64,000 bases of DNA, taken from contig JAVJSV010000016.1 in the NCBI GenBank assembly GCA_040219235.1, positions 248,001 to 312,000 of the forward strand, given 5' to 3'. Below are positions 53,349 to 63,211 of this stretch, one piece after another. The position numbers were made by a program, and so were the translations under genes. The DNA comes from Rhodospirillaceae bacterium. Its GTDB lineage: Bacteria > Pseudomonadota > Alphaproteobacteria > Rhodospirillales > Rhodospirillaceae. Below the pieces are notes generated by a model. It ran no database searches. It had not been told where the DNA came from and saw only the letters and a list, made by a program, of their open reading frames with translations. Numbering within the stretch: the first letter of the stretch is position 1; every line of letters starts with the position of its first letter.

Positions 53349-53876
53349 TCAGGATGCTGCCAGGTCTTGGCCGTGCAAAGCCCGAGCAATTTTATCTAGA
53401 ACGGCATTCACCATTTTAGGTTCCGTTCCACTATAAAATGCGTGTGTAATATCAACATATTCTGAGATGGTGACTTTCGCTGGCACCTCAATCGCCCCCA
53501 GCAGCTCTGCAATCGCGGCACGTAAAATAGAACGCACAATCAATTCCAAACGCTCTTTCGGCCAGCCCGCACTCAAATTGGCGTCAATCATATCATCGAT
53601 ATCGTCCTGCCGGGCAATCGCTTCTGACACAACACTTGTGAATGTCGCTTGATGCATCTCCGCGAGCTTAACAGGAGTTTCAACTTCAGTGTCCGGATCT
53701 TCCGAGATCGCAACTCCGCCCAACCGGCCATGCAAAAAGTCGCGGACCACTTTGGTATAATCCGCCTCACTTGACGCAACCTGGTACAGCGCCTGGACCG
53801 CAGCTAATCGCGCGGCGCTGCGCTCCTGTTTCAGATTGCCGGGGCGTTGGTCTCTGGTCCCATCAGATGCGGTCAC
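53349..53876 (-). CDS. nusB: transcription antitermination factor NusB
   Basis: This 175-residue RNA-binding protein has RSAARLAAVQALYQV, ERLELIVRSILRAAIAELLG, the ISEYVDITHAFY motif and NAVLDKIAR. It acts in rRNA antitermination. It starts four bases into the ribH stop (ATGA overlap) and precedes thiL. Confidence 0.95.
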   Translation of the reverse strand: MTASDGTRDQRPGNLKQERSAARLAAVQALYQVASSEADYTKVVRDFLHGRLGGVAISEDPDTEVETPVKLAEMHQATFTSVVSEAIARQDDIDDMIDANLSAGWPKERLELIVRSILRAAIAELLGAIEVPAKVTISEYVDITHAFYSGTEPKMVNAVLDKIARALHGQDLAAS

Positions 53877-54349
53877 GCTTCCACCCCGAGTTGTGCGCGA
53901 ACTTCAATCAATCGAAGACAAGCTTCAGCCGCCTTCCCACCGAAGTTTTTTCGCTTTACGTCTGCACGCTCCTCAGCCAGGGGCCGGGTCGGACATGTCA
54001 GAATACCGTTGCCAACTGGAAAACCATGAGCCAATGCAACGTCTTGGGTTCCGCGCATGGATTCCGTGCACACGTGCTCGTAGTGGTCGGTCTCGCCTTT
54101 AATGGCGCAGCCTAAAACAACGCCCCCGTCAAACATGCGGCCCGTGTCAGGATTCCCTTTGCCTTCAATTGCAAATTGCAGGGTTGCTGGAATCTCAAGG
54201 ATGCCCGGCACAACAATGCGATGAACCACACCGCCCGCGGCTTCAATGGCAGCGATAGCGCCTTGGGCAAGCTGATCAGAGATGTCTTCGTAAAAGCGCG
54301 CTTCGATCAGCACAATATTTGGTGTGTCAGTCATATCTATAATGTTCAA
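53873..54349 (-). CDS. ribH: 6,7-dimethyl-8-ribityllumazine synthase
   Basis: This 158-residue enzyme catalyses the penultimate riboflavin step. It has IVLIEARFYEDISDQLAQGA, VVPGILEIPATLQFAI, LGCAIKGETDHYEHVCTESM with the catalytic His, and FPVGNGILTC. ATG at 54349 overlaps ribB by four bases; ATG 54334 would also be possible. Confidence 0.95.
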   Translation of the reverse strand: MNIIDMTDTPNIVLIEARFYEDISDQLAQGAIAAIEAAGGVVHRIVVPGILEIPATLQFAIEGKGNPDTGRMFDGGVVLGCAIKGETDHYEHVCTESMRGTQDVALAHGFPVGNGILTCPTRPLAEERADVKRKNFGGKAAEACLRLIEVRAQLGVEA

Positions 54350-55458
54350 TCTTCCAGAGGAATGGCGCGTTGTTCGGTTACTTTCAGTCCATAACCGTCA
54401 AGTCCGATAATTGTGCGTGGCGTATTGCTGAGGAGGACCATGTCTTTGATTCCAAGATCAACAAGTATTTGTGCCCCAACACCATAATCGATAAGCCGCG
54501 CCGGTGGCTCATCACCATTCACCTGCGCTTTGATCCGTTCAGAGACGTCTGGAGATCCCATTTCTCTTAAAACAACTACCGCGCCATGACCATGGGCCGC
54601 TACGGCAGACATTGCCCGGTGCAACTCACCAGTCTTGGTGCTGTCCGCATCCCAAAACATATCACTGAGAACATTGACCTGATGCATCCGCACCAGAACA
54701 GGGTCTGGTCCGCTCAAGTTACCTTTAATCAACGCAAGGTGCTCAACCCCAGACAACAGATTTTTATAAATACGAAGCGTCCAACCGCTGCCAAACTTGG
54801 AATTAAATAGCCGCTCAGCCGTCATCTCAACGTACTTTTCCGTGCGGCGGCGATAAGCAATCAAATCAGCAATGGTCGCAATTTTAAGGCCATGTTTCTG
54901 TGCGAAGGGAATTAAGTCTGGCATGCGCGCCATATTGCCATCGTCGTTCATGATCTCGCAGATTACACCTGAGGCCGTTAGTCCCGCCATGCGGCTAATA
55001 TCAACTGCGGCTTCCGTATGACCGGCCCGCACCAACACACCGCCATCACGCGCCATCAAGGGGAAAACATGTCCCGGTGTTGCCAAGTCTGATTTGCCTT
55101 TCGTCGGATCAATAGCGACTGAAATCGTATGGGCACGGTCCGAGGCCGATATGCCCGTCGTCACCCCTTCCCGTGCCTCAATGCTAACCGTAAAAGCCGT
55201 CGCCAGCCGAGATTGGTTGTGCGCTTCCATCAACGGTAAATTGAGTTCTTCACAGCGTTGTTGCGACAACGCCAGACAAATCAAACCCCGGCCGAACTTT
55301 GCCATAAAATTAACGGCATCCGGCGTGGCCATTTGCGCTGGGATAATAAGATCACCCTCATTTTCACGATCTTCATCATCCACCAAGATGAACATCCGAC
55401 CGTTCCGGGCATCTTCAATGATGTCCTCAATTGGCGATAAGTATTTGGAATGTGGCAC
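54346..55458 (-). CDS. ribB: 3,4-dihydroxy-2-butanone-4-phosphate synthase with degenerate GTP cyclohydrolase II domain (RibBX)
   Basis: This 370-residue protein makes the four-carbon unit for riboflavin. The RibB half (to about 205) has LVDDEDRENEGDL, QSRLATAFTVSIEAR, TTGISASDRAHTI, ATPGHVFPL, GHTEAAVDI and CEIMNDDG. The second half has the RibA fold but not its active site. The region that should hold the three zinc cysteines reads VRMHQVNVLSDMFWDAD, without Cys. It is therefore of the RibBX kind known from proteobacteria and a working RibA must be encoded elsewhere. It lies in the ribD-ribE-ribB-ribH run. Confidence 0.95.
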   Translation of the reverse strand: MPHSKYLSPIEDIIEDARNGRMFILVDDEDRENEGDLIIPAQMATPDAVNFMAKFGRGLICLALSQQRCEELNLPLMEAHNQSRLATAFTVSIEAREGVTTGISASDRAHTISVAIDPTKGKSDLATPGHVFPLMARDGGVLVRAGHTEAAVDISRMAGLTASGVICEIMNDDGNMARMPDLIPFAQKHGLKIATIADLIAYRRRTEKYVEMTAERLFNSKFGSGWTLRIYKNLLSGVEHLALIKGNLSGPDPVLVRMHQVNVLSDMFWDADSTKTGELHRAMSAVAAHGHGAVVVLREMGSPDVSERIKAQVNGDEPPARLIDYGVGAQILVDLGIKDMVLLSNTPRTIIGLDGYGLKVTEQRAIPLED

Positions 55459-55466
55459 GGACGCTC

Positions 55467-56057
55467 TCAGGTTTGGTTTAGAAGGCGCGCAACATACCGC
55501 GCGAGCATATCGATTTCTATGTTCACGATATCGCCAGGTCTCAGTACCCCAAAAGTCGTAACAGCACAGGTATGGGGAATGATGTTTACGCCAAAGTTGT
55601 CTGGCCCCACTTCATTGACCGTTAATGAGACACCATCGACAGCTACCGAGCCTTTTTCAGCGATAAACCGGGCGAAATCCTTGGGAACTCTAAAAGTGAA
55701 CCTTACAGAGTCTCCGTCTTCACGCCTCTCAGCCACCTCGGCAACGCAATCAACATGGCCGGATACCAAGTGCCCGCCCATTTCATCACCCAATTTGAGG
55801 GACCGCTCAAGATTGATCCGCCGGCCAACCGACCACTGGCCCAGGGTCGTGCGATCCAAGCTCTCGCGGGACACATCCACCAAGAACATGTTGGCATCCA
55901 TTTCTACCGCCGTAAGGCAACATCCATTGCAGGCTATAGAAGCTCCAATGTCGACCGTTTTCAGATCATAGCTAGTCTTTATTTTTAGGCGAGCACCACC
56001 ATGATGCGCATCAACAGCAGCAACCTCACCCAAATCGGTAATGAGTCCTGTAAACAT
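55467..56057 (-). CDS. ribE: riboflavin synthase alpha chain
   Basis: This 196-residue enzyme dismutates two lumazines to riboflavin. It has two lumazine-binding repeats, each with its own hallmark: MFTGLITDLGEV and SIACNGCCLTAVE in the first, GHVDCVAEV and SVAVDGVSLTVNEV in the second. It is two bases after ribD. Confidence 0.95.
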   Translation of the reverse strand: MFTGLITDLGEVAAVDAHHGGARLKIKTSYDLKTVDIGASIACNGCCLTAVEMDANMFLVDVSRESLDRTTLGQWSVGRRINLERSLKLGDEMGGHLVSGHVDCVAEVAERREDGDSVRFTFRVPKDFARFIAEKGSVAVDGVSLTVNEVGPDNFGVNIIPHTCAVTTFGVLRPGDIVNIEIDMLARYVARLLNQT

Positions 56058-56059
56058 GA

Positions 56060-57184
56060 TTAAACAGTGGGCTCACGATCAAGAATTTCAAGAATATCCG
56101 GGCCAAAATAACGCGTTTCAACCCGCTGAAAACGCGGTGCATCTGACAGCTGGCTCAGTTCTAACCCTGCCATCGCTGGTTTGCCATCCCCCCCAATAAT
56201 CATCGGAGCTCTGATTGCATAAATGCGGTCGACCAAATTATCATGTAAAAATGAGGCCGCAATATGCCCACCGCCCTCAACCAGCACCCGGGTCAAACCC
56301 CGTTCTGCCAATACGGATGCTGCCGCGCGGGCAAAAGCATAATCGCTAGGATCAGCAGCGGTCAGGACAAAAACGCCATAGCTTTCTAGTATTCCGACCT
56401 TATCCGCATCCGCAGCTGCACTGGTCACCACCCATGTTGGTGTCTCGTGCGCTGTCTGCGCCAGCGTGCATTCTGGATCTATGCGTAAACGCCGGTCCAG
56501 AACAACGCGAACAGGCTGTAAACTCGCCTGGCCTTCATACCCTGGTAAACGACAGGTCAAACTCGGGTTGTCCGCAACAACTGTGCCTGATCCGACAACA
56601 ATCGCATCATGAGTAGAGCGCAGATAATGGCCATAGCGACGGGACGCTTCCCCAGAAATCCACTGACTTTCGCCACTCTTTAAGGCAATACGGCCATCCA
56701 GGCTGGTTGCCGACTTCAGCGCAATGAACGGCAGTCCGTGGCGCTTAGCTTTAAAAAATCCAGCATTACTTATTCGCGCCTTATCTTCTAAAACGCCGGT
56801 AATAACCTCTATGCCAGCGTCCTCAAGAGCAGCGAGTCCGCCCCCATCAACGCGGTCGTCAGGATCAGACGTTGCGACGACGACCCGCGCAACACCGGCA
56901 GCAATCAATGCGTCTGTGCAAGGTGGCGTTTTACCGTGATGACAGCAGGGCTCCAAAGTGACATAGGCTGTCGCGCCCCTGGCAGACTCGCCAGCGACAG
57001 ATAAGGCCGCAGTCTCCGCATGTGGCCTGCCACCCGGCTGAGTCCAACCCCGTCCAATAACAACCTCATTATTAACCAGGATGCACCCAACGCTGGGATT
57101 AGGGGCTGTCGTGCCCAAACCCCGCGATGCTAAATCGAGGGCATTTTGCATGAACGCCAAATCTTGCGCCGTAATGGCCGTCAT
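56060..57184 (-). CDS. ribD: bifunctional diaminohydroxyphosphoribosylaminopyrimidine deaminase / reductase
   Basis: This 374-residue enzyme carries out two riboflavin steps. The N-terminal cytidine deaminase-like domain has the zinc motif RPHAETAAL and EPCCHHGKTPPCTDALI. The C-terminal reductase domain has ALKSATSLDGRIALKSGESQ broken as ALKSATSLDGRIAL, RSTHDAIVVGSGTV and VLVEGGGHIAASFL. nrdR precedes it by 48 bases. Confidence 0.96.
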   Translation of the reverse strand: MTAITAQDLAFMQNALDLASRGLGTTAPNPSVGCILVNNEVVIGRGWTQPGGRPHAETAALSVAGESARGATAYVTLEPCCHHGKTPPCTDALIAAGVARVVVATSDPDDRVDGGGLAALEDAGIEVITGVLEDKARISNAGFFKAKRHGLPFIALKSATSLDGRIALKSGESQWISGEASRRYGHYLRSTHDAIVVGSGTVVADNPSLTCRLPGYEGQASLQPVRVVLDRRLRIDPECTLAQTAHETPTWVVTSAAADADKVGILESYGVFVLTAADPSDYAFARAAASVLAERGLTRVLVEGGGHIAASFLHDNLVDRIYAIRAPMIIGGDGKPAMAGLELSQLSDAPRFQRVETRYFGPDILEILDREPTV

Positions 57185-57232
57185 GTGTCTCCGTCCGCGA
57201 CAGCGGTCATGTCTCTAAACCCGCAGCAGCGG

Positions 57233-57700
57233 TCATTCGTGTTGTTCCTGATCATCAGAAATAGTCTCAACAAAGCTCTCGAAGTCTTTGGTTTCTCGAA
57301 AGTTTTTGTAAACCGAGGCAAATCGGATATAGGCCACTTTATCAAGACCTTCCAAGGCCTCCATGACCATTTCCCCGATAACGTCTGAGGGGATTTCGCT
57401 CTCCCCCATACTCTCCAAACGGCGCTGAATGCCGTTGACCACCCGTTCTATCCGTTCTTCTTCAACCGGTCGTTTGCGACAGGCGATGTGAAGCGACCGC
57501 GCCAGCTTATCGCGATCAAACGGAACTTTCTGACCATCCTTTTTGGTGATGACCAGATCTCTTAACTGAACCCGCTCAAACGTCGTAAAACGCGCAGCGC
57601 AGGCCGGACAAAAACGACGTCGGCGAATAGCCGCGTTATCTTCAGTCGGCCGTGAGTCTTTAACTTGGGTATCAACACCCCCGCAGTAGGGACAGCGCAT
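57233..57700 (-). CDS. nrdR: transcriptional repressor NrdR
   Basis: This 155-residue regulator of ribonucleotide reductase genes has a zinc ribbon (MRCPYCGG, then [16 protein letters not shown]) and an ATP-cone ([20 protein letters not shown]). It follows glyA on the same strand, as in most proteobacteria. Confidence 0.96.
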   Translation of the reverse strand: MRCPYCGGVDTQVKDSRPTEDNAAIRRRRFCPACAARFTTFERVQLRDLVITKKDGQKVPFDRDKLARSLHIACRKRPVEEERIERVVNGIQRRLESMGESEIPSDVIGEMVMEALEGLDKVAYIRFASVYKNFRETKDFESFVETISDDQEQHE

Positions 57701-57721
57701 GGTTCCCCCTCCTCTAAGCCG

Positions 57722-59005
57722 TCATGAATAAATTGGGAATTTGCGGCACAGAGCTTCCGCGCGTCCCCTCACATCTGCTTCAACCGCAGCTGTATCGTCA
57801 GGATTGGCCGCCATGGCGTCCAAAACTTCACAAATCAGCTCGCCAACATGACGAAACTCATCAACCCCAAATCCACGAGTGGTGCCAGCCGGCGTGCCGA
57901 GACGAACGCCTGAAGTGACCATAGGTTTTTCACTGTCAAAGGGGATGCCGTTCTTGTTGCAGGTGATCCCGGCACGTTCTAGGGCCTTCTCAACCGCATT
58001 ACCCTTCAAGCCTTTGGGGCGAAGATCCACGAGCATGAGGTGCGTATCGGTGCCGCCAGACACAATATCCACGCCACCTTTAACCAAAGTCTCAGCCAAA
58101 GCTTTTGCATTTTCAACAACTTGGGTGGCATAGGCTTTAAATTCCGGCTTGAGCGCCTCACCGAAGGCAACGGCCTTGCCAGCGATCACATGCATCAGCG
58201 GACCACCTTGCAATCCTGGGAAAATGGCCGAATTCAGCTTTTTAGCCAGAACTTCGTTGTTGGATAAAATCATACCGCCGCGTGGGCCGCGCAGCGTTTT
58301 ATGGGTTGTTGTTGTGACCACGTCAGCAATGGGCAAGGGGCTGGGATGAATCCCTGCGGCAACCAATCCTGCGAAGTGGGCCATATCGACCATCAGATAG
58401 GCGCCAACACTATCAGCAATCTTGCGGAATTTTTCGAAGTCTATAATCCGGGGATACGCAGATCCCCCCGCCACAATCAGCTTTGGCTTATGCTCTTTGG
58501 CCAGGCTCTCGATCTCGTCGAAGTCCAGCAGGTAGTCTTGCCGGCGCACCCCATACTGAACAGCGTTAAACCACTTACCGGACATGTTTGGCGGCGCACC
58601 ATGGGTCAAATGACCACCTGCGTCCAAGGACATCCCCATAATGGTATCGCCGGGCTTAATGAGAGCGAGGAAGACGGCCTCATTAGCCTGCGCCCCGGCA
58701 TGGGGCTGAACATTGGCGTAACTGCAGTTAAACAAGGCTTTTGCCCGGTCTATCGCCAAGTTTTCAGCAATATCAACGGCTTCACAGCCGCCGTAATAGC
58801 GTTTTCCCGGATATCCCTCGGCATATTTGTTGGTCAGAACCGTACCGACAGCTTCCAGGACCGCCTTAGAAACAATGTTCTCAGACGCAATAAGCTCAAT
58901 TTGATCTTGCTGCCGCTTAAGTTCCTGGTTGATCGCGTCCATAACATCGGGATCGCTCTGGTTCAGAGACTCTCCAAAAAAGGACGGTTGGACGGCGTAG
59001 TTCAT
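57722..59005 (-). CDS. glyA: serine hydroxymethyltransferase
   Basis: This 427-residue PLP enzyme interconverts serine and glycine with tetrahydrofolate. It has [27 protein letters not shown], the PLP lysine in [15 protein letters not shown] (about residue 240) and [13 protein letters not shown]. rpiB precedes by 69 bases and nrdR follows. Confidence 0.97.
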   Translation of the reverse strand: MNYAVQPSFFGESLNQSDPDVMDAINQELKRQQDQIELIASENIVSKAVLEAVGTVLTNKYAEGYPGKRYYGGCEAVDIAENLAIDRAKALFNCSYANVQPHAGAQANEAVFLALIKPGDTIMGMSLDAGGHLTHGAPPNMSGKWFNAVQYGVRRQDYLLDFDEIESLAKEHKPKLIVAGGSAYPRIIDFEKFRKIADSVGAYLMVDMAHFAGLVAAGIHPSPLPIADVVTTTTHKTLRGPRGGMILSNNEVLAKKLNSAIFPGLQGGPLMHVIAGKAVAFGEALKPEFKAYATQVVENAKALAETLVKGGVDIVSGGTDTHLMLVDLRPKGLKGNAVEKALERAGITCNKNGIPFDSEKPMVTSGVRLGTPAGTTRGFGVDEFRHVGELICEVLDAMAANPDDTAAVEADVRGRAEALCRKFPIYS

Positions 59006-59074
59006 CGCTCAATAACCTTTCTCATGCGTATGCCCTGGGGTTTTAGCCCAGATTAAAAGGAGCTTAGCCCCTGA

Positions 59075-59536
59075 TTAGACAAGCCCCAACTTCTCAACAC
59101 GCCGGGTGTGACGCCCCTCTGCAAACGGAGTGGCAAAAAACGTCTTTAAACAGGCTCGAGCCGTGTCCTCGTCCACAACGCGCGCGCCAATGGCCATGAC
59201 ATTGGCATTGTTATGCTCTCGCGCCATCTCAGCCGTCATTTCATTATGGACCAAAGCCGCTCTAACGCTCGGGATGCGATTTGCGGCGATGCTAATACCG
59301 ATGCCTGTGCCGCAGACCAGCACGCCTGCTTTAACCTTACCGCTATCAACCACCTCAGCCAGCGCGCGCCCGAAATCCGGGTAATCAACAGAATTCTCGT
59401 TGTCGGTTCCCAAATCAACGACGTGGAATCCCATATCCTTGAGATCATTTTTAAGGACTGTTTTAAGCGCAAATCCGGCGTGATCGCTTGCGATAGCGAC
59501 ACTTTCGCCCTTTGCTACAAAAGAACTGTCCGGCAT
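59075..59536 (-). CDS. rpiB: ribose-5-phosphate isomerase B
   Basis: This 153-residue isomerase starts VAIASDHAGFALKTVLKNDL, and has VLVCGTGIGISIAANRIPSV with the catalytic Cys and REHNNANVMAIGARVVDED. It acts in the pentose phosphate pathway. It lies upstream of glyA on the same strand, an order seen in many alphaproteobacteria. Confidence 0.95.
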   Translation of the reverse strand: MPDSSFVAKGESVAIASDHAGFALKTVLKNDLKDMGFHVVDLGTDNENSVDYPDFGRALAEVVDSGKVKAGVLVCGTGIGISIAANRIPSVRAALVHNEMTAEMAREHNNANVMAIGARVVDEDTARACLKTFFATPFAEGRHTRRVEKLGLV

Positions 59537-59674
59537 TTGGAATCCGCCCGGGAATAGGTCTGCGCACGGCGCAAACTTTGGTACTCAATTAATACGTCTC
59601 GGATACCACATATGGCAGAGCCTTGCCAATGGACCACAAGCCCTTTGGTTGAGCTTAGCGCACTGTGAAATGCG

Positions 59675-60184
59675 CTATTTACCCTTAAGCGTTGCCAAAA
59701 CGGGCGTATTGAGACCCAAGACCTCAAAAGCGGCCTCGCTGTGGGGCGGTGCACTCAGAAAAATAGCCGGATCATTCGAGATTCCATAGGGTTCAGACGG
59801 CAAGCCAAGAAAGTTCTTGTCAAAGTCACCGTCCATATCCTTGTCGTGATAAATCGCGATCGCATAAACGCCTGGGTGCTCAATGGGGATGCAGATGTTG
59901 GTTATCTCAGCTTCCGCAGGGGCTCGAACGCGCCCAATGCGTCCTAGCCTTTTTAGAAAACCTTCCGGATTATCATCATGCAGATCGACCGTGATTTGGC
60001 CCCGGGACTTCCTTACATTATGGACCTCAAGCGCGATTGAATACGTTTCGTTGCCATTGCACACCGCAATGATCGGCGTGGGTGTACCCTCTCTGGTTTC
60101 AGGTTCGGACTCTGCTACGGGCCCCCTAATCGGCAAGAGCAACATCACAGCAGAGAAGAAAATCATCGATTTCAGATATTGCAC
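59675..60184 (-). CDS. DUF2141 family secreted protein
   Basis: This 169-residue protein has a signal peptide (MQYLKSMIFFSAVMLLLPIR, cleavage near VAES) and the DUF2141 signature YAIAIYHDKDMDGDFDKNFL, then GLPSEPYGISND. GTG 60184 is chosen because GGGAGAAGG lies five bases upstream and it gives a proper signal peptide; a GTG at 60217 is earlier but weaker. The function is unknown. An Asp-rich loop hints at metal binding. Confidence 0.87.
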   Translation of the reverse strand: MQYLKSMIFFSAVMLLLPIRGPVAESEPETREGTPTPIIAVCNGNETYSIALEVHNVRKSRGQITVDLHDDNPEGFLKRLGRIGRVRAPAEAEITNICIPIEHPGVYAIAIYHDKDMDGDFDKNFLGLPSEPYGISNDPAIFLSAPPHSEAAFEVLGLNTPVLATLKGK

Positions 60185-60453
60185 GTCTACCTTCTCCCGA
60201 TCCGTATTAAAACGCACGCAACTTAAGACATGTAAACTCGAGACGTTATCAAAACATCTTCACCTCTAACCCTCAATCTACTATCAGAAAAAAGTTAACG
60301 CAGCCTGTTACCGTTATTTGGCACATCCTTCTTCAGAGTCGTTCAACATAATCAGCCAACATCCATCTTTGCTGCAATCAGCAATGGAGGCTCTGCCGAC
60401 TCAGTATCGTCTTCCCGGTACAACCAACATTTACTCACAACATGAGGTTTACC

Positions 60454-60762
60454 ATGAATATCCCGTATCTGCTCGAGATGACGGCAGTTAGTTTAATCGC
60501 ACTGCACACAATAGCGGTCGAAGCGCGGGATGTTGCGACGCCATACGCTCAGCTCTCTCAGGCATCATCGACACGTATCACCATTGGCCAGGCCATCTCC
60601 ATCGCCGAAAAAGAAGCCAACGGCGAGGCCGTTGAAGCCGAGCTGGAAAAAGAAGATGGCCGGATGGTTTACGACATCGACGTGTTAACGCCTTCTGGGA
60701 AGATGGAAGTTTTCATCGATCCAGAGACCGGCAGAGTATTGAGCGTCCACCCTGACGATTAG
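60454..60762 (+). CDS. PepSY domain-containing periplasmic protein
   Basis: This 102-residue protein has a signal peptide (MNIPYLLEMTAVSLIALHTI, cleavage near VEA) and one PepSY domain: ITIGQAISIAEKEANGEAVE, VYDIDVLTP and VFIDPETGRVLSVHPDD. ATG 60454 has GAGG six bases upstream, so an ATG four codons earlier is not needed. The hydrolase gene follows 15 bases later on the same strand. Confidence 0.88.
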   Translation: MNIPYLLEMTAVSLIALHTIAVEARDVATPYAQLSQASSTRITIGQAISIAEKEANGEAVEAELEKEDGRMVYDIDVLTPSGKMEVFIDPETGRVLSVHPDD

Positions 60763-60777
60763 AGAATTGAGTCAGTC

Positions 60778-61836
60778 ATGCTCAATCGGTTTACTCAAAG
60801 ACTATTTGCTCAATGCTTATGTTTTCTGCTGCCGTCCATACCATTGCACGCCGGTGTCATTGAAACACGCGACCTCACAGTTCTAAGCCTGAATGTGGCT
60901 GGCCTACCGTGGCCTGTCATGACGGAAAGACGGTTAGCCCTCGAACAGATCGGAGCGCAAATCGCGCTCTTGTCAAAAGCAGGACCAGCAATTGATATCG
61001 TGCTTGTTCAAGAAGGTTTTAATGATGGGGTACTCAATCTGAAAGAATCCTTAGGCTTCGCAGAGCATGTCGCTGGCCCGGCCAGGGCGCTACGGCATAA
61101 CTTAGGGAAAACAGAAACATCTGATGTAAGCCGAAAATGGTGGAAAGGGGAAGGCGTCGGCACATGGCTCGGCAGCGGTCTTCATATTTTCAGTGCACAT
61201 CCCATTATCGGTATAAAACGTCATGCATTTGGCAGCGCCGCCTGCGCTGGCTACGATTGTCTCGCCAATAAAGGCGCTCTAATGGCCCGCGTATTAATCC
61301 CGACTCTACCCACGCCGATCGACGTGATCACAACCCATCTCAATTCAACACGATCTGCACAAGTGCCAGAAATTGAAACCCATAAAGCGCATCAACGGCA
61401 AACGGCACAGCTTGCCGGTTTTTGGCGAAACAGCACCGTCGCTGAGTTCCCCACCATCCTCGCCGGGGATCTTAACGTGCGCAATTCACATGAGCGTTTC
61501 ATCCCCTTAGCAAAGCAATTCAAAGAGGCCACGTTTGTTAAGAATGAATGCGCCCTGAACCCGGTGACCGTCGATTGTCACTTACAGTTGCACACCCATA
61601 CACCATGGCTGAGCAGTCAGGACATCCATGCCTATAAGTCCGGAACAAAAGTCCGCATCTCAGTGCTTGAAGCCCGCAGCGTACTGAATGAGCCAATCAA
61701 CGGAAAAAAACTCTCTGACCATGATGGCTATCTGGTGCGGTATCAACTGATTTGGGTATCAGAACCGGCTATCGAGACCCTCGCTCTGAAATTCAATCGC
61801 AACGGCGAGTTTATCCCCGCTTCAGCAAGGCCATAA
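60778..61836 (+). CDS. secreted endonuclease/exonuclease/phosphatase family protein
   Basis: This 352-residue protein has a signal peptide (FAQCLCFLLPSIPLHAG) and the DNase I-like fold. Visible active-site motifs are LSLNVAGLPWP, the Glu in VLVQEGFND, TTHLNSTR, the Asp/Asn pair in ILAGDLNVRNS and the final LSDHDGYLV. Substrates in the family range from DNA to inositol phosphates and sphingomyelin. Its 3' end overlaps that of the convergent lptF gene by 26 bases. Confidence 0.88.
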   Translation: MLNRFTQRLFAQCLCFLLPSIPLHAGVIETRDLTVLSLNVAGLPWPVMTERRLALEQIGAQIALLSKAGPAIDIVLVQEGFNDGVLNLKESLGFAEHVAGPARALRHNLGKTETSDVSRKWWKGEGVGTWLGSGLHIFSAHPIIGIKRHAFGSAACAGYDCLANKGALMARVLIPTLPTPIDVITTHLNSTRSAQVPEIETHKAHQRQTAQLAGFWRNSTVAEFPTILAGDLNVRNSHERFIPLAKQFKEATFVKNECALNPVTVDCHLQLHTHTPWLSSQDIHAYKSGTKVRISVLEARSVLNEPINGKKLSDHDGYLVRYQLIWVSEPAIETLALKFNRNGEFIPASARP

Positions 61837-63049
61837 AACCGAAAGCACGAAAACGCCGCCGCAGCACGGTTTCGAATTCCTGAAACGGCGTTTGCCCCGA
61901 AGCTTGATCGGTCTTGATAAAAAGAAAGACAGAAAGTCCGAAGAAAATCGCGTAACTGCCCCATAAAAAAAGTCCGGCTGGTAACTGAGAGACAGCCGCG
62001 ACTTTCGTCCCGAACTCGATTGTTTTTTGATAGGCAAGAATGCCAATCAAGCCGAGTACAAGCCCCACGTATTTGTTTGAACGTGGCGACCCGATCGCCA
62101 GAGGGATTGCCAAAAAGGGCATGACCAATATTGAAAGCGCGTAAATAACGCGCCCATGAAATTCGGCGGCCAAAGCCGAAAAAGGAATGGTATCGGCCAA
62201 AATTAAAACCGCAGACTCAACCTCTCCCGGGTCAAAACCCATGGAACGCATCACCCCCCGTCCATAGGCGATCATCAATTCGTGCAATGTGAGTTCCAAC
62301 TCTTCGCTGCCTCGGTCCGGGTATGGAAGACTGCCATTGATTTCCAGGGGCAACTCTAGCTTTGTAAAGCCGACGCTGACTCTCTGAGCGCGCTGATCTT
62401 CCCATGACACCTGCTCCCCATCGAACAAAACGACTTTGCGGTCGCCACCTGCTGTCACCTCCATGATTTCGCCTCGACGCGCGGTAAGTGTTTCGACTTT
62501 GCCATCAGTGCGTTCGCGGTAACCAAAAAAACCGTAAAATTCCATGCCAGCATTTACGGACCGATCCACACGCACCGTAAAACCACTCGGTGTATCTATA
62601 AAAATGCCCTCGCCGATTCCCGCTTCAATTACGCCGTTTGTCACCTGATGATGAAGCGTGTGATAGACGTACCGCCCCAGAGGTTCGATATATCCGGTAA
62701 GCCCCAACCCCATAATGGTTACGGTTATGGCCAACATGCGCGCCGGAGCTGCGAGGCGAAACAAACTAAACCCACCGGAGAAAAAAGCATGGAGCTCAGA
62801 TTGTGTTGAAAGGCGCCGGAAGGTAATAAATACTCCAAGAAACAGCCCCAGCGGCAAAACGAGCCGTATATAGTTAGGAAATAGGCTGACAATCATCTGC
62901 AAAACAACAAAGGACGACACCCCAGAGCCCACGGTTAGGTTGAGGAGCTGCAGCATTTTTTCAAGCAGAAGAACAACAACGCTGATAAACAGCGTAATCA
63001 ACATAATTGGCACAATCTGCTTTAGAATGTAGAGGTCTATGCGTCCCAT
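61811..63049 (-). CDS. lptF: LPS export permease LptF (YjgP/YjgQ family)
   Basis: This 412-residue inner-membrane protein moves lipopolysaccharide from the membrane into the Lpt bridge. Six hydrophobic segments are seen, three before and three after a large periplasmic domain. The start DLYILKQIVPIMLITLFISV and RLVLPLGLFLGVFITFRRLS are typical. The gene stands alone; no lptG follows on the same strand. LptG or LptF identity is therefore not certain. Confidence 0.88.
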   Translation of the reverse strand: MGRIDLYILKQIVPIMLITLFISVVVLLLEKMLQLLNLTVGSGVSSFVVLQMIVSLFPNYIRLVLPLGLFLGVFITFRRLSTQSELHAFFSGGFSLFRLAAPARMLAITVTIMGLGLTGYIEPLGRYVYHTLHHQVTNGVIEAGIGEGIFIDTPSGFTVRVDRSVNAGMEFYGFFGYRERTDGKVETLTARRGEIMEVTAGGDRKVVLFDGEQVSWEDQRAQRVSVGFTKLELPLEINGSLPYPDRGSEELELTLHELMIAYGRGVMRSMGFDPGEVESAVLILADTIPFSALAAEFHGRVIYALSILVMPFLAIPLAIGSPRSNKYVGLVLGLIGILAYQKTIEFGTKVAAVSQLPAGLFLWGSYAIFFGLSVFLFIKTDQASGQTPFQEFETVLRRRFRAFGFMALLKRG

Positions 63050-63211
63050 GACGTCATCCTAGTGAAACCGGCTTCGTGAGGAAGACGGCGCAGAAACTAG
63101 GAAGCCTCTATCACGCATTTCTAGTTTGCATATGCGGCAATCACATCTCTGGCAAAGGTTTGCTGGTTTAAAACACGCCACTGTGAGATATTCGGCGACT
63201 GGGGGGAACAA

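Noticed and set aside
57185-57232. An FMN riboswitch before the rib genes
   Set aside because: The gap between nrdR and ribD is only 48 bases and the other rib genes overlap or nearly touch, so there is no room for the aptamer.
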